From positions 62,001 to 126,000 of the forward strand of contig NZ_QQOA01000010.1 of NCBI RefSeq assembly GCF_003443895.1: 64,000 bases of DNA. The letters are read 5' to 3'. This DNA is from Paraburkholderia phosphatilytica. Its GTDB lineage: Bacteria; Pseudomonadota; Gammaproteobacteria; Burkholderiales; Burkholderiaceae. The notes below the pieces were generated by a model, which made no database searches, was not told the DNA's origin, and saw nothing but the letters and a program-made list of their open reading frames with translations. This document shows, one piece after another, positions 21,989-30,807 of this stretch. Positions within the stretch are counted from its first letter, which is position 1. Every line of letters starts with the position of its first letter. The position numbers and the translations under genes were made by a program.

Positions 21989-23314
21989 ATGGACAATGCA
22001 CTGAACACGCGCGATACGCGCACACAGCAATCCGCTTCGCGCGGCAGCAGGCATCGGTGGAAAGTACTCGGTGTCGGGTTCTCGGCGAACGCGAGCTTTG
22101 CAGCCGCGTTTTCGGGTATTCCGACTACGGCCGTTTTCATCCGCTCGGGCTATCACGTCGGCAACAGCGGCCTTGGGCTGGTGCTCGGCATGCTCGGTCT
22201 CGGCATCGCGCTGAGCGAATTGCCGTGGGGTTTGCTGACCGATCGCTGGGGCGACAGGAAGGTCTTGCTGCTCGGCCTCAGCGCGACGGCCGCGGCGCTC
22301 GCCGCTCTCGCGCTATTCGTCGTGCCACGGCAGGCGTACGTGCCCGGGCTCGCGTCGCTCGCGCTCGGTCTGCTGCTGGTCGGCTTGCTGGGTGGCAGCG
22401 TGAACGGATCAAGCGGGCGCGCCGTGATGGCGTGGTTCAAGGAAGGCGAGCGTGGTCTTGCGATGAGCATCCGCCAGACGGCAGTGCCCGCTGGTGGCGG
22501 CATCGGAGCGCTGATGCTGCCTGCACTCGCGTTGCACTTCGGTTTTTCGGCGGTGTACGGCGTGCTCGCCGTGCTGTGCGCGGTGACGGCTGCGTTCGCG
22601 TGGCGCTGGCTCGTCGAACCGCCGGACGAAGTGTCGGACGAAGCGCCGGCCGCGAACGAAGTGGCCATGGCGCGCGGCCAGGCGCGATCCTCGGTGGCCG
22701 GCCGCAATCCGCTCGCCGACATCAGCGCGTGGCGCGTCGCGTTCGGCATTGGCGCGTTGTGCGTGCCCCAGCTGGCTGTGATTACGTTCGCGACGGTGTT
22801 TCTGCATGACTTCGGCCACGCCGGCGTCGTGACGCTGAGCGCGACGATGGCGGCCGTGCAGACGGGCGCGGCCATCGCGCGGGTCTGGAGCGGACACTGG
22901 ACCGACCGGCGCGGTAACCGGCGTGCCTACATGCGAGCATGCAGTCTCACGACAGCGGTGCTGTTCGCCGTGCTGGCGCTGATGGTTGCGATCGCGGACG
23001 CCGACCACCTCGCGATGACCGCAGTGCTCGTCGCGTTGATCGTGCTGGGCGGCGTGTCGGCTTCGGCATGGCACGGTGTCGCGTTCACCGAACTCGCGAC
23101 GCTCGCTGGAACCCAGAGAGCCGGAACCGCGCTTGCGATGGGCAACACCTTCGCGTTCGCAACGTTGTTCGTGACGCCGCTGATGATTCCTCCGCTGCTT
23201 GCGCTCGGCGCGTGGCCAGCTGTGTGGGTGACGACCAGTGTATGTGCGCTGATCGCGCTGCCCGTGTTTCCACGTGCGGTCGCAAGCGCGGTGACCAGGT
23301 CTGCGCGAGCCTGA
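21989..23314 (+). CDS. MFS transporter paired with the LysR regulator
   Basis: 441 residues, about 12 membrane helices, MFS motif A LLTDRWGDRKVLLLGLSATA at about residues 81-100. The ATG at 21989 follows a CGGAACGGAT ribosome-binding region. A hydrophilic loop of about 45 residues divides the two halves (EPPDEVSDEAPAANEVAMAR). It resembles cyanate/nitrate-type or CynX-like permeases in general shape, but I cannot name a substrate. Its only clear partner is the divergent LysR gene, which argues for an inducible uptake or export function. Confidence 0.85.
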   Translation: MDNALNTRDTRTQQSASRGSRHRWKVLGVGFSANASFAAAFSGIPTTAVFIRSGYHVGNSGLGLVLGMLGLGIALSELPWGLLTDRWGDRKVLLLGLSATAAALAALALFVVPRQAYVPGLASLALGLLLVGLLGGSVNGSSGRAVMAWFKEGERGLAMSIRQTAVPAGGGIGALMLPALALHFGFSAVYGVLAVLCAVTAAFAWRWLVEPPDEVSDEAPAANEVAMARGQARSSVAGRNPLADISAWRVAFGIGALCVPQLAVITFATVFLHDFGHAGVVTLSATMAAVQTGAAIARVWSGHWTDRRGNRRAYMRACSLTTAVLFAVLALMVAIADADHLAMTAVLVALIVLGGVSASAWHGVAFTELATLAGTQRAGTALAMGNTFAFATLFVTPLMIPPLLALGAWPAVWVTTSVCALIALPVFPRAVASAVTRSARA

Positions 23315-23815
23315 GACCGCCCCTGAGCCGGGGTTCGGCATCATCGCGGCCGGCATGTCGACGTGCCGGCGCTTTCCTTTTTCGCGATGTCGATGACCGG
23401 CCGGGCAGATATCTGTCTGCCCGAGGCGCTTTCCGGTTGTGTGTGCAGACGTTTCTGCGTTGTGATGTCACGAGGCCCTGTCGCCATTCGTGAAATTGAT
23501 GCGTGGTCCGGATTTGTTGACCAGCGTTCCGGCGGACAATCACCCGTTCCTCATTCTGGGGCTGTCACGCCCGGTGCGCACCGGCACGCCGGTGCGCGTG
23601 GCAGGGATGAAACCGCATGGCTTCCCCCTTTGCCGGTTCTTCCCCCGGCGCCACTGACAACCGGACCCGGCATGTCGCGGCACCCACCTGCTGCCGCTTT
23701 TCCCATTCGCGCCGCCATCTCAAAATTGATCTAGTATGTGTTTCGACCATACCTATGGCCCTGGCTAGCTTCGTCGAGGCAGACCAGTCGGCCGTGCGAG
23801 ATCGGGAGACCGACA
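23315..23815. other. 501-base intergenic region with two hairpins
   Basis: Contains the MFS terminator (listed separately) and a second perfect hairpin, CGGGCAGA / TCTGCCCG, at 23402-23423. Both hairpins are followed by the same GGCGCTTTCC-like sequence. No credible coding frame was found. Upstream of the CHRD gene an AT-rich patch (TTGATC at 23726-23731, then TAC- and TAT-rich sequence near 23750) may hold its promoter, without a convincing -10. Confidence 0.45.
23349..23382 (+). terminator. Intrinsic terminator after the MFS gene
   Basis: Stem GCCGGCA / TGCCGGC, extended by a U-G and a G-C pair around a TCGA tetraloop, followed by GCTTTCCTTTTT. It lies 35 bases beyond the MFS stop. Confidence 0.7.
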
Positions 23816-24250
23816 ATGTCTGCGGTGCGGAAGTTCAAGCTTGGGGTGCTGTCGTTGTTATTGATGTCGGGCGTCACGTTTGCCGACACGGTTGCGTTGA
23901 AGGCTGATCTTGAGCCGTCCAGCGAAGTACCGCCGCGCGTGAGCCACGGGCACGGGATGCTCGATGCGACGTTCGATACGTCGACGAAAATCCTGCAGTG
24001 GTCCATCACGTACGAGGACCTGTCAGGCCCGGCGACCATGGCGCATTTCCATGGCCCCGCGCCGGTGGGCCAGAATGCGAAAGTGCAGGTGCCGATCGAG
24101 AGGGGCGCCCTGTCGAGCCCGATCAAGGGTTCGGCCGTACTGAGCGATCCGCAGGTGACGGACCTGATGGCTGGCCAGTGGTACTTCAACATTCATACGG
24201 CGCAGAATCCGACCGGCGAGATTCGCGGCCAGATATTACCCGCCAACTAG
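23816..24250 (+). CDS. Secreted CHRD-domain protein
   Basis: 144 residues from the ATG at 23816, with GGGAG 9 bases upstream. A signal peptide (KFKLGVLSLLLMSGVTFADT, cut after about residue 23) is followed by one CHRD domain with the typical LEPSSEVPP, MAHFHGPAPVGQNA and WYFNIHTAQNPTGEIRGQI segments. CHRD is named after chordin and is widespread in bacteria as a single extracytoplasmic beta-domain of unknown function. His, Asp and Glu residues could bind a metal, but that is speculation. No operon partner; it stands alone between two intergenic regions. Confidence 0.88.
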   Translation: MSAVRKFKLGVLSLLLMSGVTFADTVALKADLEPSSEVPPRVSHGHGMLDATFDTSTKILQWSITYEDLSGPATMAHFHGPAPVGQNAKVQVPIERGALSSPIKGSAVLSDPQVTDLMAGQWYFNIHTAQNPTGEIRGQILPAN

Positions 24251-24322
24251 AACCCGCCGTCCACCGCTCAGGCGCCAAAGCAACGTACCATCGCGCGATA
24301 TGCGATTGATGGAGTACGTCCG

Positions 24323-25306
24323 ATGAGTTGGCAAGCCGCGCTCGCGTGCTGGTTCCTGCGCCGGCAATTTCGTCCCGAAACCGCGCGCCCACGGATCAGT
24401 GTCGAACGCGCTCGCGCAATGACGTCGAAGCGCGCCTATACGCCGCGCGTGCCATCGGGCTGGCGTCTGCACGAATGCTACGGAGTACGGGACTATCCCT
24501 TGCGAGGCGAGTGGCTGCAACCGCCATCAGCATCGACCGGCCATCCAGAGCGGCCGAAGCAACAGCAGCACGCAACGCCGACCATCCTCTACCTGCACGG
24601 CGGCGGCTACTACTTCTGCTCGCCACGCAGCCACCGCACGCTGACCTTCGGCTTCGCAGCCAGAACGAACGCGCGCCTGTTCTCGCTCGACTACCGGCTC
24701 GCGCCTGAACACCGTTTTCCTGCCGCCCTTGACGATGCCGTCGCCGCGTATCGCCGGTTGCTGTCCGATGGAACGCCAGCGCAGTCGATCGTGATCGCGG
24801 GCGATTCGGCAGGCGGCGGCCTCGCGCTCGCAACGCTCATTGCATTGCGCGATGCGGGCGACGAACTGCCCGCCAGCGCGGTGCTGTTCTCGCCGTGGAC
24901 CGATCTCGCCGCGACGGGCGCATCGATTCGCGCTAACGATGGGCTCGATCCGATGTTCGCGGGGCCGTCGGTTGGACGCGCTGCCGCGGTCTATCTCGGC
25001 GACACGCCCACCACGCATCCGTACGCTTCGCCGCTTTACGCGGACCTGCGCGGCTTGCCGCCGATGTTGATCCAGGTGTCCAGCACTGAGGTTCTGCTGG
25101 ACGACTCGACGCGCGTCGCAAAGAAGATCGAAGCGGCCGGCGGTCGTGTGCAGCTCGAAGTCTGGCCGAAGCTGCCGCACGTGTGGCAGATGTTCGTGCC
25201 ATTCATTCCTGAAGCACGGCGCGCGCTGGATCGCGCCGCGGCCTTCGTGCGCGCGACCGTGTCGATGGACAGCGCTCACTCGTCGAGTGCAATCTCGAGC
25301 GCCTGA
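24323..25306 (+). CDS. Alpha/beta hydrolase of the hormone-sensitive-lipase family
   Basis: 327 residues. The oxyanion-hole motif HGGGYYF and the nucleophile elbow GDSAGGG (Ser162) identify the HSL/GDXG esterase family. DYRLAPEHRFPAALDD between them is also typical. The acid is probably in the STEVLLDDSTRVA region and the His in LPHVWQMF. Likely a cytoplasmic carboxylesterase acting on short-chain esters; the physiological substrate is unknown. Its 3' end overlaps the convergent EcsC-family gene by 31 bases. Confidence 0.88.
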   Translation: MSWQAALACWFLRRQFRPETARPRISVERARAMTSKRAYTPRVPSGWRLHECYGVRDYPLRGEWLQPPSASTGHPERPKQQQHATPTILYLHGGGYYFCSPRSHRTLTFGFAARTNARLFSLDYRLAPEHRFPAALDDAVAAYRRLLSDGTPAQSIVIAGDSAGGGLALATLIALRDAGDELPASAVLFSPWTDLAATGASIRANDGLDPMFAGPSVGRAAAVYLGDTPTTHPYASPLYADLRGLPPMLIQVSSTEVLLDDSTRVAKKIEAAGGRVQLEVWPKLPHVWQMFVPFIPEARRALDRAAAFVRATVSMDSAHSSSAISSA

Positions 25307-26130
25307 TACGCGCGCTTTACCGCATCTCCACCGTATAGCCGCTCGAGGCGGCGCACGGTGAAGTGCCCGTGCGCAACCTGCTGGAAGTGATCGATGAATA
25401 CGGTGTTGACCATCGCGCCGAGCACTGCGCCGATCGCGGGAATTGACTTCGCAGCGATCTGTTCGCTGACCTGCACCGAGAAGCGCGCTGCGATCGTGTT
25501 CAACAGGCGCAGCAGCGCCGCGGAGCCGTGCGTCGTGAATCCCTTCGACGCAATTTCGGACGACGCCTTCGACACCGCCTGCGCGAGCGTCCCGCGGACG
25601 ATGAAATAGCCGATATCGGCGTCCTCGTCGGCGCTGGACGTGCCACCCATGCCCAGCACCGTCAGGCACTGAAGCTGGGTTTCGACGTCGGAGAGATCTT
25701 CGCCCTCGCTACGCGCGACGTCGCAGATCGAGCGGAACATCAGCGTCGTCGTGACCGGAAGTTCGACCGGCAGCGCCAGCAGCCCGAATGCGCCGCCCGC
25801 CGCGCCGGTCGTCGCGACCGCGAACTTGTGCAGCAGATTGTTCGGCCGGTCGGGCAGCGCGCGCGTCGCCGGATCGCTGTGGCCGAGCGTGCGCAGCGCG
25901 ATCTTCAGGCACTTGCGCAACGCCAGTTGCGTCGCTTCCGAGACTTTCTCGTTCGCCATCGCCGGCATCTTCGCGAGCAGCTTTTCGAGCGGTGCGCCGA
26001 CCATGCTTGCAAGTTTCATCGCAAGACGCGGATTTTCCAGCTCGTGTTTCGCGCGCCGCAGCGCCTCGATGTCTTCACTCGACAGCGCCGCGGCACCGTA
26101 GATCGGAGTGTTGGGCGAAACCTCTTGCAT
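25276..26130 (-). CDS. EcsC family protein
   Basis: 284 residues from the ATG at 26130, chosen because GGGGAGG lies just before it; an earlier ATG at 26169 would place this ribosome-binding site inside the gene. The protein matches EcsC-family proteins in its Ala-rich helical build: ATTGAAGGAFGLLALPVELP, then SICDVARSEGEDL and GAVLGAMVNTVFIDHFQQ. The family is named after Bacillus EcsC but has no known biochemical activity. Hydrophobic stretches suggest membrane association. It is convergent with, and overlaps, the hydrolase gene. Confidence 0.8.
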   Translation of the reverse strand: MQEVSPNTPIYGAAALSSEDIEALRRAKHELENPRLAMKLASMVGAPLEKLLAKMPAMANEKVSEATQLALRKCLKIALRTLGHSDPATRALPDRPNNLLHKFAVATTGAAGGAFGLLALPVELPVTTTLMFRSICDVARSEGEDLSDVETQLQCLTVLGMGGTSSADEDADIGYFIVRGTLAQAVSKASSEIASKGFTTHGSAALLRLLNTIAARFSVQVSEQIAAKSIPAIGAVLGAMVNTVFIDHFQQVAHGHFTVRRLERLYGGDAVKRAYQALEIALDE

Positions 26131-26235
26131 AAGCCTCCCCGGCGAGCATTCCAGTAAAAAGGGCGCCATCGGATCATGCCTGCAATCAGGCGACTGGCAG
26201 GCAACAGGCGAACAGACGGCGCAGTAGATGTCCCG

Positions 26236-26282
26236 TTAGAACACTTAGACATGCTATGATTCCCTTTTGCTTGACGCGTCAA
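26236..26282 (+). promoter_or_regulatory. Promoter and 12-bp palindrome before the DHA2 efflux gene
   Basis: TATGAT at 26255-26260 is a good -10 element. The perfect palindrome TTGACGCGTCAA at 26271-26282 begins about where transcription would start, a position suited to a repressor such as the downstream MarR protein. A TTAGA direct repeat lies at 26236 and 26245. No clear -35 hexamer. Confidence 0.5.
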
Positions 26283-26299
26283 CTGTTGCAAGATCAAAA

Positions 26300-27895
26300 A
26301 TGGCTGTCCATACCGCCGCCCATCATTCGAGTGGGCAAGTTTTACCGTTCCGCGAGTCGCTGCTCGCCATGCTCGGCATCTCGTTCGTGACGATGCTGGT
26401 CGCGCTCGACCAGACCGTCGTCGGTACCGCGTTGCCGACCATCGTTGCCGAGTTGCGAGGCTTCGAACTGTACGCGTGGGTCGCTACGTCCTATCTGCTG
26501 ACTTCCGTGATCACCGTGCCGATCTTCGGCCGGCTCGGCGACTACTATGGCCGCAAGCCTTTCGTGATCGCGTCGATCGTCGTGTTCACGGGCGCCTCGG
26601 TGCTGTGCGGGATGGCGCACGACATGCTGTTTCTCGTGCTCGCGCGTGGCCTGCAGGGCATCGGCGGCGGCATGCTGGTGGGCACCGCGTTCGCGTGCAT
26701 CCCCGACCTGTTTCCGGACTCCGTGATCCGCCTGCGCTGGCAGGTGCTGATGAGCTCGGCATTCGGCATCGCGAATGCGATCGGGCCGTCGCTCGGTGGC
26801 TTTCTCACGCAGTACTACGGCTGGCGTTCGGTGTTCTACGTCAATCTGCCGGTGGGCCTGCTGTCGCTGGTGTTCGTGATGCGCTATCTGCCGCATCTGC
26901 GGCACGTCGAGCACACCGGCAAGATGCGGCTCGACTGGCCCGGCGCGGTGTTGATTGCAGCTTCGCTCGGCTGTCTTCAGCTCTTCGTCGAAATGCTGCC
27001 GAAGCATGGCCTGTCCGCGTCCGCGATCGCGCTGTTCGTGGTCAGCGTCGCGTCCGCGTACGTGCTGTGGCAGTGGGAAAAGCGCTTCCCGCAGGCCATC
27101 CTGCCGATCGACATGTTCCGCAACAAGAGCCTGTCCGCGCTCTTCACGCTGTCGGTGCTCGGCGGCTTTTCGATGTTTTCGCTGCTGTTCTACGCGCCGC
27201 TGCTGTTCCAGGGCGGCTTCGGCATGTCGCCGAAGGAAGCGGGTCTCGTGATCACGCCGCTCGTCGTGTTCATCACGATCGGCAGTATCGCGAACGGCCG
27301 GATCGTGTCGCGCATCCGCAATCCGAACGCGATGCTGTATGTCGGCTTTACGCTGCTCGCAATCTCATGCGCGGGTATCGTGGTCACGACGCGCTCGATG
27401 CCGACGTCGATCCTGATGACGCTGATGGTGCTGGGCGGTCTCGGCCTCGGCTTCGTGATGCCGAACCTGACGGTGTTTGCGCAGCAGACCGCGGGCCGCG
27501 AGCACCTCGGCATCGCGACCGCGCTGCTGCAGTCGCTGCGGATGATCGGCGGGATGATCGGCACGGCGCTGACCGGCACGCTCGTCACGGACCTGTACGT
27601 GGGCGGTGTGCGCGACACGCTGTCGCGCAACGGCGCGACCGCATGGCTGCACGATCTCGGCGACCCGCAGATCCTGATCAATCACGACGAACAGACCACG
27701 GTGCTCGGCCAGCTCGCGCACGCCGGTCACAATGGCGCGCTGTTGCTCGAAGCGGCGCGCGAGTCGCTCGTCAGTGCGATCCATCTGGGTCTGGCGCTGG
27801 CCGCGGTGATTGCCGTGGTGTCGATCTGGCAGAGCCGCCGCGTGCCGCCTGTCAAGCTGACGCGCCAGGTCGAACCGGCCATTCTCGCGGACTGA
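26300..27895 (+). CDS. DHA2-family (EmrB/QacA) 14-helix MFS drug efflux transporter
   Basis: 531 residues from the ATG at 26300; an in-frame TTG at 26267 would run through the operator. It has motif A FGRLGDYYGRKPFVIAS, the DHA2-specific GWRSVFYVNLPVGLLSLVFV segment, LDQTVVGTALPTI in helix 1 and about 14 membrane helices. Such pumps export drugs, dyes or toxic organic acids by proton antiport. No EmrA-like membrane-fusion gene is adjacent, so it may work alone. It is followed after 37 bases by a MarR regulator, probably in one transcript. Confidence 0.92.
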   Translation: MAVHTAAHHSSGQVLPFRESLLAMLGISFVTMLVALDQTVVGTALPTIVAELRGFELYAWVATSYLLTSVITVPIFGRLGDYYGRKPFVIASIVVFTGASVLCGMAHDMLFLVLARGLQGIGGGMLVGTAFACIPDLFPDSVIRLRWQVLMSSAFGIANAIGPSLGGFLTQYYGWRSVFYVNLPVGLLSLVFVMRYLPHLRHVEHTGKMRLDWPGAVLIAASLGCLQLFVEMLPKHGLSASAIALFVVSVASAYVLWQWEKRFPQAILPIDMFRNKSLSALFTLSVLGGFSMFSLLFYAPLLFQGGFGMSPKEAGLVITPLVVFITIGSIANGRIVSRIRNPNAMLYVGFTLLAISCAGIVVTTRSMPTSILMTLMVLGGLGLGFVMPNLTVFAQQTAGREHLGIATALLQSLRMIGGMIGTALTGTLVTDLYVGGVRDTLSRNGATAWLHDLGDPQILINHDEQTTVLGQLAHAGHNGALLLEAARESLVSAIHLGLALAAVIAVVSIWQSRRVPPVKLTRQVEPAILAD

Positions 27896-27932
27896 CCGCG
27901 CTCCTCCCGTCTACTTTCGCAACAGGTTCATC

Positions 27933-28391
27933 ATGGAAGAACAGGATCGCGTCGCCGTTGTCCAGCAGTTCGGCCGGACGTATCGCGCGTTCATGAGCGC
28001 GTTCGAAGCGCAGGTTGGACATCCGATGCCGCGCTGGCGGATTCTGCTCGCGCTGCACAACCGCGCGGGCGAATCGTCGCAGAAGCAGCTGGTCGAGCAG
28101 TTGCGCGTCGACCCGGGCGCGCTGACGCGTCAGCTGAAAGCACTCGAGGCGCTCGGCTGGATCGTGCGCAGTACCGACACGCGCGACAACCGCATCACCA
28201 ACGTCAAGCTTACGCCGGATGGGCAGGCCGCAACGGAGGCCAGCATGCCGCGCCGCAACGCGTTCCTGCACGACACGATGGCCTCGTTGCCGGACGACGC
28301 GTTGTCCGCATTGTCGGATGCGCTGTCGATGCTCGAGTCGCGCATCGGCGAAGTGACCGCGCAGCAGGGGCGTGTCGCGGTCGAGGGCTGA
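27933..28391 (+). CDS. MarR-family transcriptional regulator
   Basis: 152 residues, one winged helix-turn-helix domain: SQKQLVEQLRVDPGALTRQL for the recognition region, then DTRDNRITNVKLTPDG for the wing. MarR proteins usually repress an adjacent efflux gene and release DNA on binding phenolic ligands or on oxidation. Here the gene lies directly downstream of the DHA2 pump. The palindrome at the pump promoter is the likely target, which would also make it autoregulated. Confidence 0.9.
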   Translation: MEEQDRVAVVQQFGRTYRAFMSAFEAQVGHPMPRWRILLALHNRAGESSQKQLVEQLRVDPGALTRQLKALEALGWIVRSTDTRDNRITNVKLTPDGQAATEASMPRRNAFLHDTMASLPDDALSALSDALSMLESRIGEVTAQQGRVAVEG

Positions 28392-28417
28392 GCGGCGCGC
28401 GCTCAGTCATCACGCGG

Positions 28418-28456
28418 GCGACGGCACGCACCGTCGCCGCGCCCCGTCGCCGCGCC
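28418..28456. repeat. Hairpin and tandem 13-mer between convergent genes
   Basis: GCGACGG / CCGTCGC (28418-28424 and 28431-28437) forms a 7-bp stem, and CCGTCGCCGCGCC is duplicated in tandem at 28431-28443 and 28444-28456. It lies between the convergent marR and deaminase genes. There is no T-run, so it is a weak terminator candidate at most. Confidence 0.4.
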
Positions 28457-28468
28457 CCAGATCCAAAA

Positions 28469-29746
28469 TCAGAAAAACGTCTCGATCACCTCGGTCACCC
28501 GATACGACGGATCGACGACCAGCAGTTGCCGCCATTTGTCGAACGTGAGGCACGGGTGCGAGATGTCGAACGCGATCATGTCGCCCACCTTCAGATCGGC
28601 GCCCGCCGGAATGCGCAGATACGCATGCTGGTCCATCAGCCCGAACACTTCCCAGCCTTCGCTCGTTGCGATCTCGCGTGGCGCGTCAGTGCCCGGACGG
28701 TAGTGCTTCGCTGGCTCGGGCAGGCCTGCATCGAACGCCGAATCGCGCTTGCCGAAGCCGACGATCGCGCGGTCCGGCTCCGGGATCGACTGCACGTAGG
28801 CCCATAGCTGCAGCGCTGGCAGCAGTCCTTCGCCCATCTTTTTCGCAACCGGGTTGCGCGCGAAGATGTCGGTCTGCGCTTTCCGGTAGATACCGACGTC
28901 ATGCGTCAGGTAGCAGCCGGGCCGCAGCACCACGTCGATCCGACCTTGCTCCTGCACTTTCGCGAACTCTTCCGCGACCACGTCGTACCACGCGGACCCT
29001 GCGCCGGTCAGCAGCGCCGGCGTGCGCGCGAAGCGTCCCGAATCGGCGAGTTGCCGCACGGTTGCCACCGCGCGTTGCAGGAACGCGCGAATTTCCGCTT
29101 CCTCTTTCAGCACGCCTTCGTACAGTTCGATGCCCGCGAGTTTCAGCGCATCCGGATAGCGCGCGATCGCGGCGAGCACCGCATCTCGCTGCGCGTCGTC
29201 GCGCACGCCGGTGCGTCCGCCCGGCACGCCGAGTTCGATCAGCACCTGCAGCGGCTTCTTCGCCGCGCCGAAGAACTCGCCCAGCTGTTCGACGCCCTCG
29301 ACCGAATCGACGAGGCAGAGGAACTCGAACTCAGGATCGGACAACAGTTCCGCGATGATCGCCATGTTCCGGCGCCCGACGAGCTGGTTCGCCAGCAGCA
29401 CGCGCTTGACACCACCGTGCCACGCGGCGCGCGTCTGATGAGCGGTAGCGAGTGTGATGCCCCACGCGCCGGTTTCGAGCTGGCGGCGGAACAGCTGCGG
29501 CGCCATCGTGGTCTTGCCGTGCGGCGCGAGCTTCACGCCGTACTCGGCGACGAACGCCTGCATCCATTTCAGGTTGTGCTCGATGCGGTCCGCGTACAGA
29601 ACGGCGGCGGGCAGACTCACGTCTTCGTCGAGCAGGTTCCATTCGAGCCGCGCCGCGTCGCCCAGCTGGATGCCGCTGCCCGGCACGTTGCCGAGGCCCT
29701 TGCTGAACGGATCGATCGTCGCGCTTTGATAGTTTGTAACTTTCAT
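28469..29746 (-). CDS. PLP-dependent amino acid deaminase, D-serine dehydratase-like (DSD1/alanine racemase N-terminal fold)
   Basis: 425 residues. The ATG at 29746 is preceded by CGGAGAAAC; the earlier in-frame ATG at 29761 lacks a ribosome-binding site. The fold-type III PLP barrel carries the lysine motif LAPHGKTTMAPQLF at about residues 59-72. The C-terminal part has the D-serine-dehydratase-like domain with the metal-binding SHPCLTFDKW stretch. Members deaminate D-serine or related D-amino acids to 2-oxo acids and ammonia, or cleave D-threonine; I favour deaminase because RidA is in the cluster. It diverges from rpiR. Confidence 0.82.
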   Translation of the reverse strand: MKVTNYQSATIDPFSKGLGNVPGSGIQLGDAARLEWNLLDEDVSLPAAVLYADRIEHNLKWMQAFVAEYGVKLAPHGKTTMAPQLFRRQLETGAWGITLATAHQTRAAWHGGVKRVLLANQLVGRRNMAIIAELLSDPEFEFLCLVDSVEGVEQLGEFFGAAKKPLQVLIELGVPGGRTGVRDDAQRDAVLAAIARYPDALKLAGIELYEGVLKEEAEIRAFLQRAVATVRQLADSGRFARTPALLTGAGSAWYDVVAEEFAKVQEQGRIDVVLRPGCYLTHDVGIYRKAQTDIFARNPVAKKMGEGLLPALQLWAYVQSIPEPDRAIVGFGKRDSAFDAGLPEPAKHYRPGTDAPREIATSEGWEVFGLMDQHAYLRIPAGADLKVGDMIAFDISHPCLTFDKWRQLLVVDPSYRVTEVIETFF

Positions 29747-29796
29747 GTTTCTCCGCTCCATCTACCGGATAAATCGTGCGCAGGTTGACTCGCTCA

Positions 29797-29840
29797 TGGT
29801 ACAGAAAGTACGATGACCGCGTAAATGTTATTTAGTACCA
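29797..29840. promoter_or_regulatory. Operator-like palindromes between the deaminase and rpiR genes
   Basis: TAAAT-GTT-ATTTA at 29822-29834 is a perfect AT-rich inverted repeat in an otherwise GC-rich region. It is flanked by the outer pair TGGTAC (29797-29802) and GTACCA (29835-29840), and GTAC-AGAAA-GTAC lies at 29799-29811. The site is in the divergent region, well placed for the RpiR regulator to control both directions. Confidence 0.5.
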
Positions 29841-29908
29841 AAGCTGTCCCTCGTGCATCGTCCTCGAGTCGTCCATGAAGGCGGTGCAACGCGGGAAGCC
29901 GGAGCCCC

Positions 29909-30799
29909 ATGAACGTCAGTGCCGAACCCGCCGCATTCGATATCGTTGCGCGCATCGCGGAGCGCGCGCCGGAATTGCGCTCGGCCGAGCGCAAGGTCGC
30001 GGCGCAGATCCTCGATGACCTGACCGCCGCGTCGCGCGCGAGCATCGGCGCGCTTGCGCAGCAGGCGCAGGTGAGCGTCGCCACTGTCACGCGCTTCGCG
30101 AAGGCAGTCGGCTGCCGCGACGTGCGCGAACTGAAGCTGCGGCTCGCGCAGGCGGCCGCGGTCGGACAGCGTTTTCTCGCCAGCGGTGCGGCCCCGCAGA
30201 ACCCCGAGCTGCTCGCCACGCGCGTGTTCGACGAACTGCAGACCGCGCTCGCGCATAATCACCAGCTGCTGTGCCATGCGCCAATCGCCGAGGCCGCGAC
30301 GGCGTTACGCGACGCGCGCATGATCTACGTGTTCGGCATGGGCGGCGGTTCCACGGCGCTCGCCGACGAGATGCGCTTTCGCCTCGTGCGCCTGGGCCGC
30401 CCGGTGGCGTCGTATCAGGATGGCCTCTTGCAACGCATGGTCGCGAGCACGCTGTCGCGCGATAGCGTGGTGGTGGCGCTTTCCGTCACGGGGCGCGTGC
30501 CGGAGATGGTCGAGAACTGCCGCATCGCGCGCAGCTACGGCGCCACCGTGATCGCGCTCACCGCGCCCGCGTCGCCGCTCGCGAAGCTCGCGGATCAGGT
30601 GATCCCGATTGTCGCGTTCGAAACCGATTTCATCTACAAGCCGTCGTCGTCGCGGTACGCGATGATGATGGCACTCGATGTGCTCGTCACCGAACTCGCG
30701 CTGAGCCAGGGCGACGAGAGCCGTGAACTGCTGCGCCGCATGAAGCATGCGCTCGACGCGCATCGCGGCGGCGGCGACCGTCAACCGATCGGAGACTAG
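29909..30799 (+). CDS. MurR/RpiR-family transcriptional regulator
   Basis: 296 residues. The N-terminal HTH_6 domain (residues 10-85, with SIGALAQQAQVSVATVTRFA) is joined to a SIS domain (about 125-255, with MIYVFGMGGGSTALADEMRF and ALSVTGRVPEMVENCRIA). SIS domains bind phosphosugars or amino-sugar derivatives; in this cluster the ligand may instead relate to D-amino acids or peptidoglycan fragments, which is inference. It is followed after 8 bases by the D-aminoacylase, so it heads that operon. Confidence 0.92.
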   Translation: MNVSAEPAAFDIVARIAERAPELRSAERKVAAQILDDLTAASRASIGALAQQAQVSVATVTRFAKAVGCRDVRELKLRLAQAAAVGQRFLASGAAPQNPELLATRVFDELQTALAHNHQLLCHAPIAEAATALRDARMIYVFGMGGGSTALADEMRFRLVRLGRPVASYQDGLLQRMVASTLSRDSVVVALSVTGRVPEMVENCRIARSYGATVIALTAPASPLAKLADQVIPIVAFETDFIYKPSSSRYAMMMALDVLVTELALSQGDESRELLRRMKHALDAHRGGGDRQPIGD

Positions 30800-30807
30800 G
30801 AGATACC

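Noticed and set aside
26267..26299. TTG start for the DHA2 pump at 26267
   Set aside because: It would include the operator palindrome in the coding region and lacks a ribosome-binding site; ATG at 26300 fits the family.
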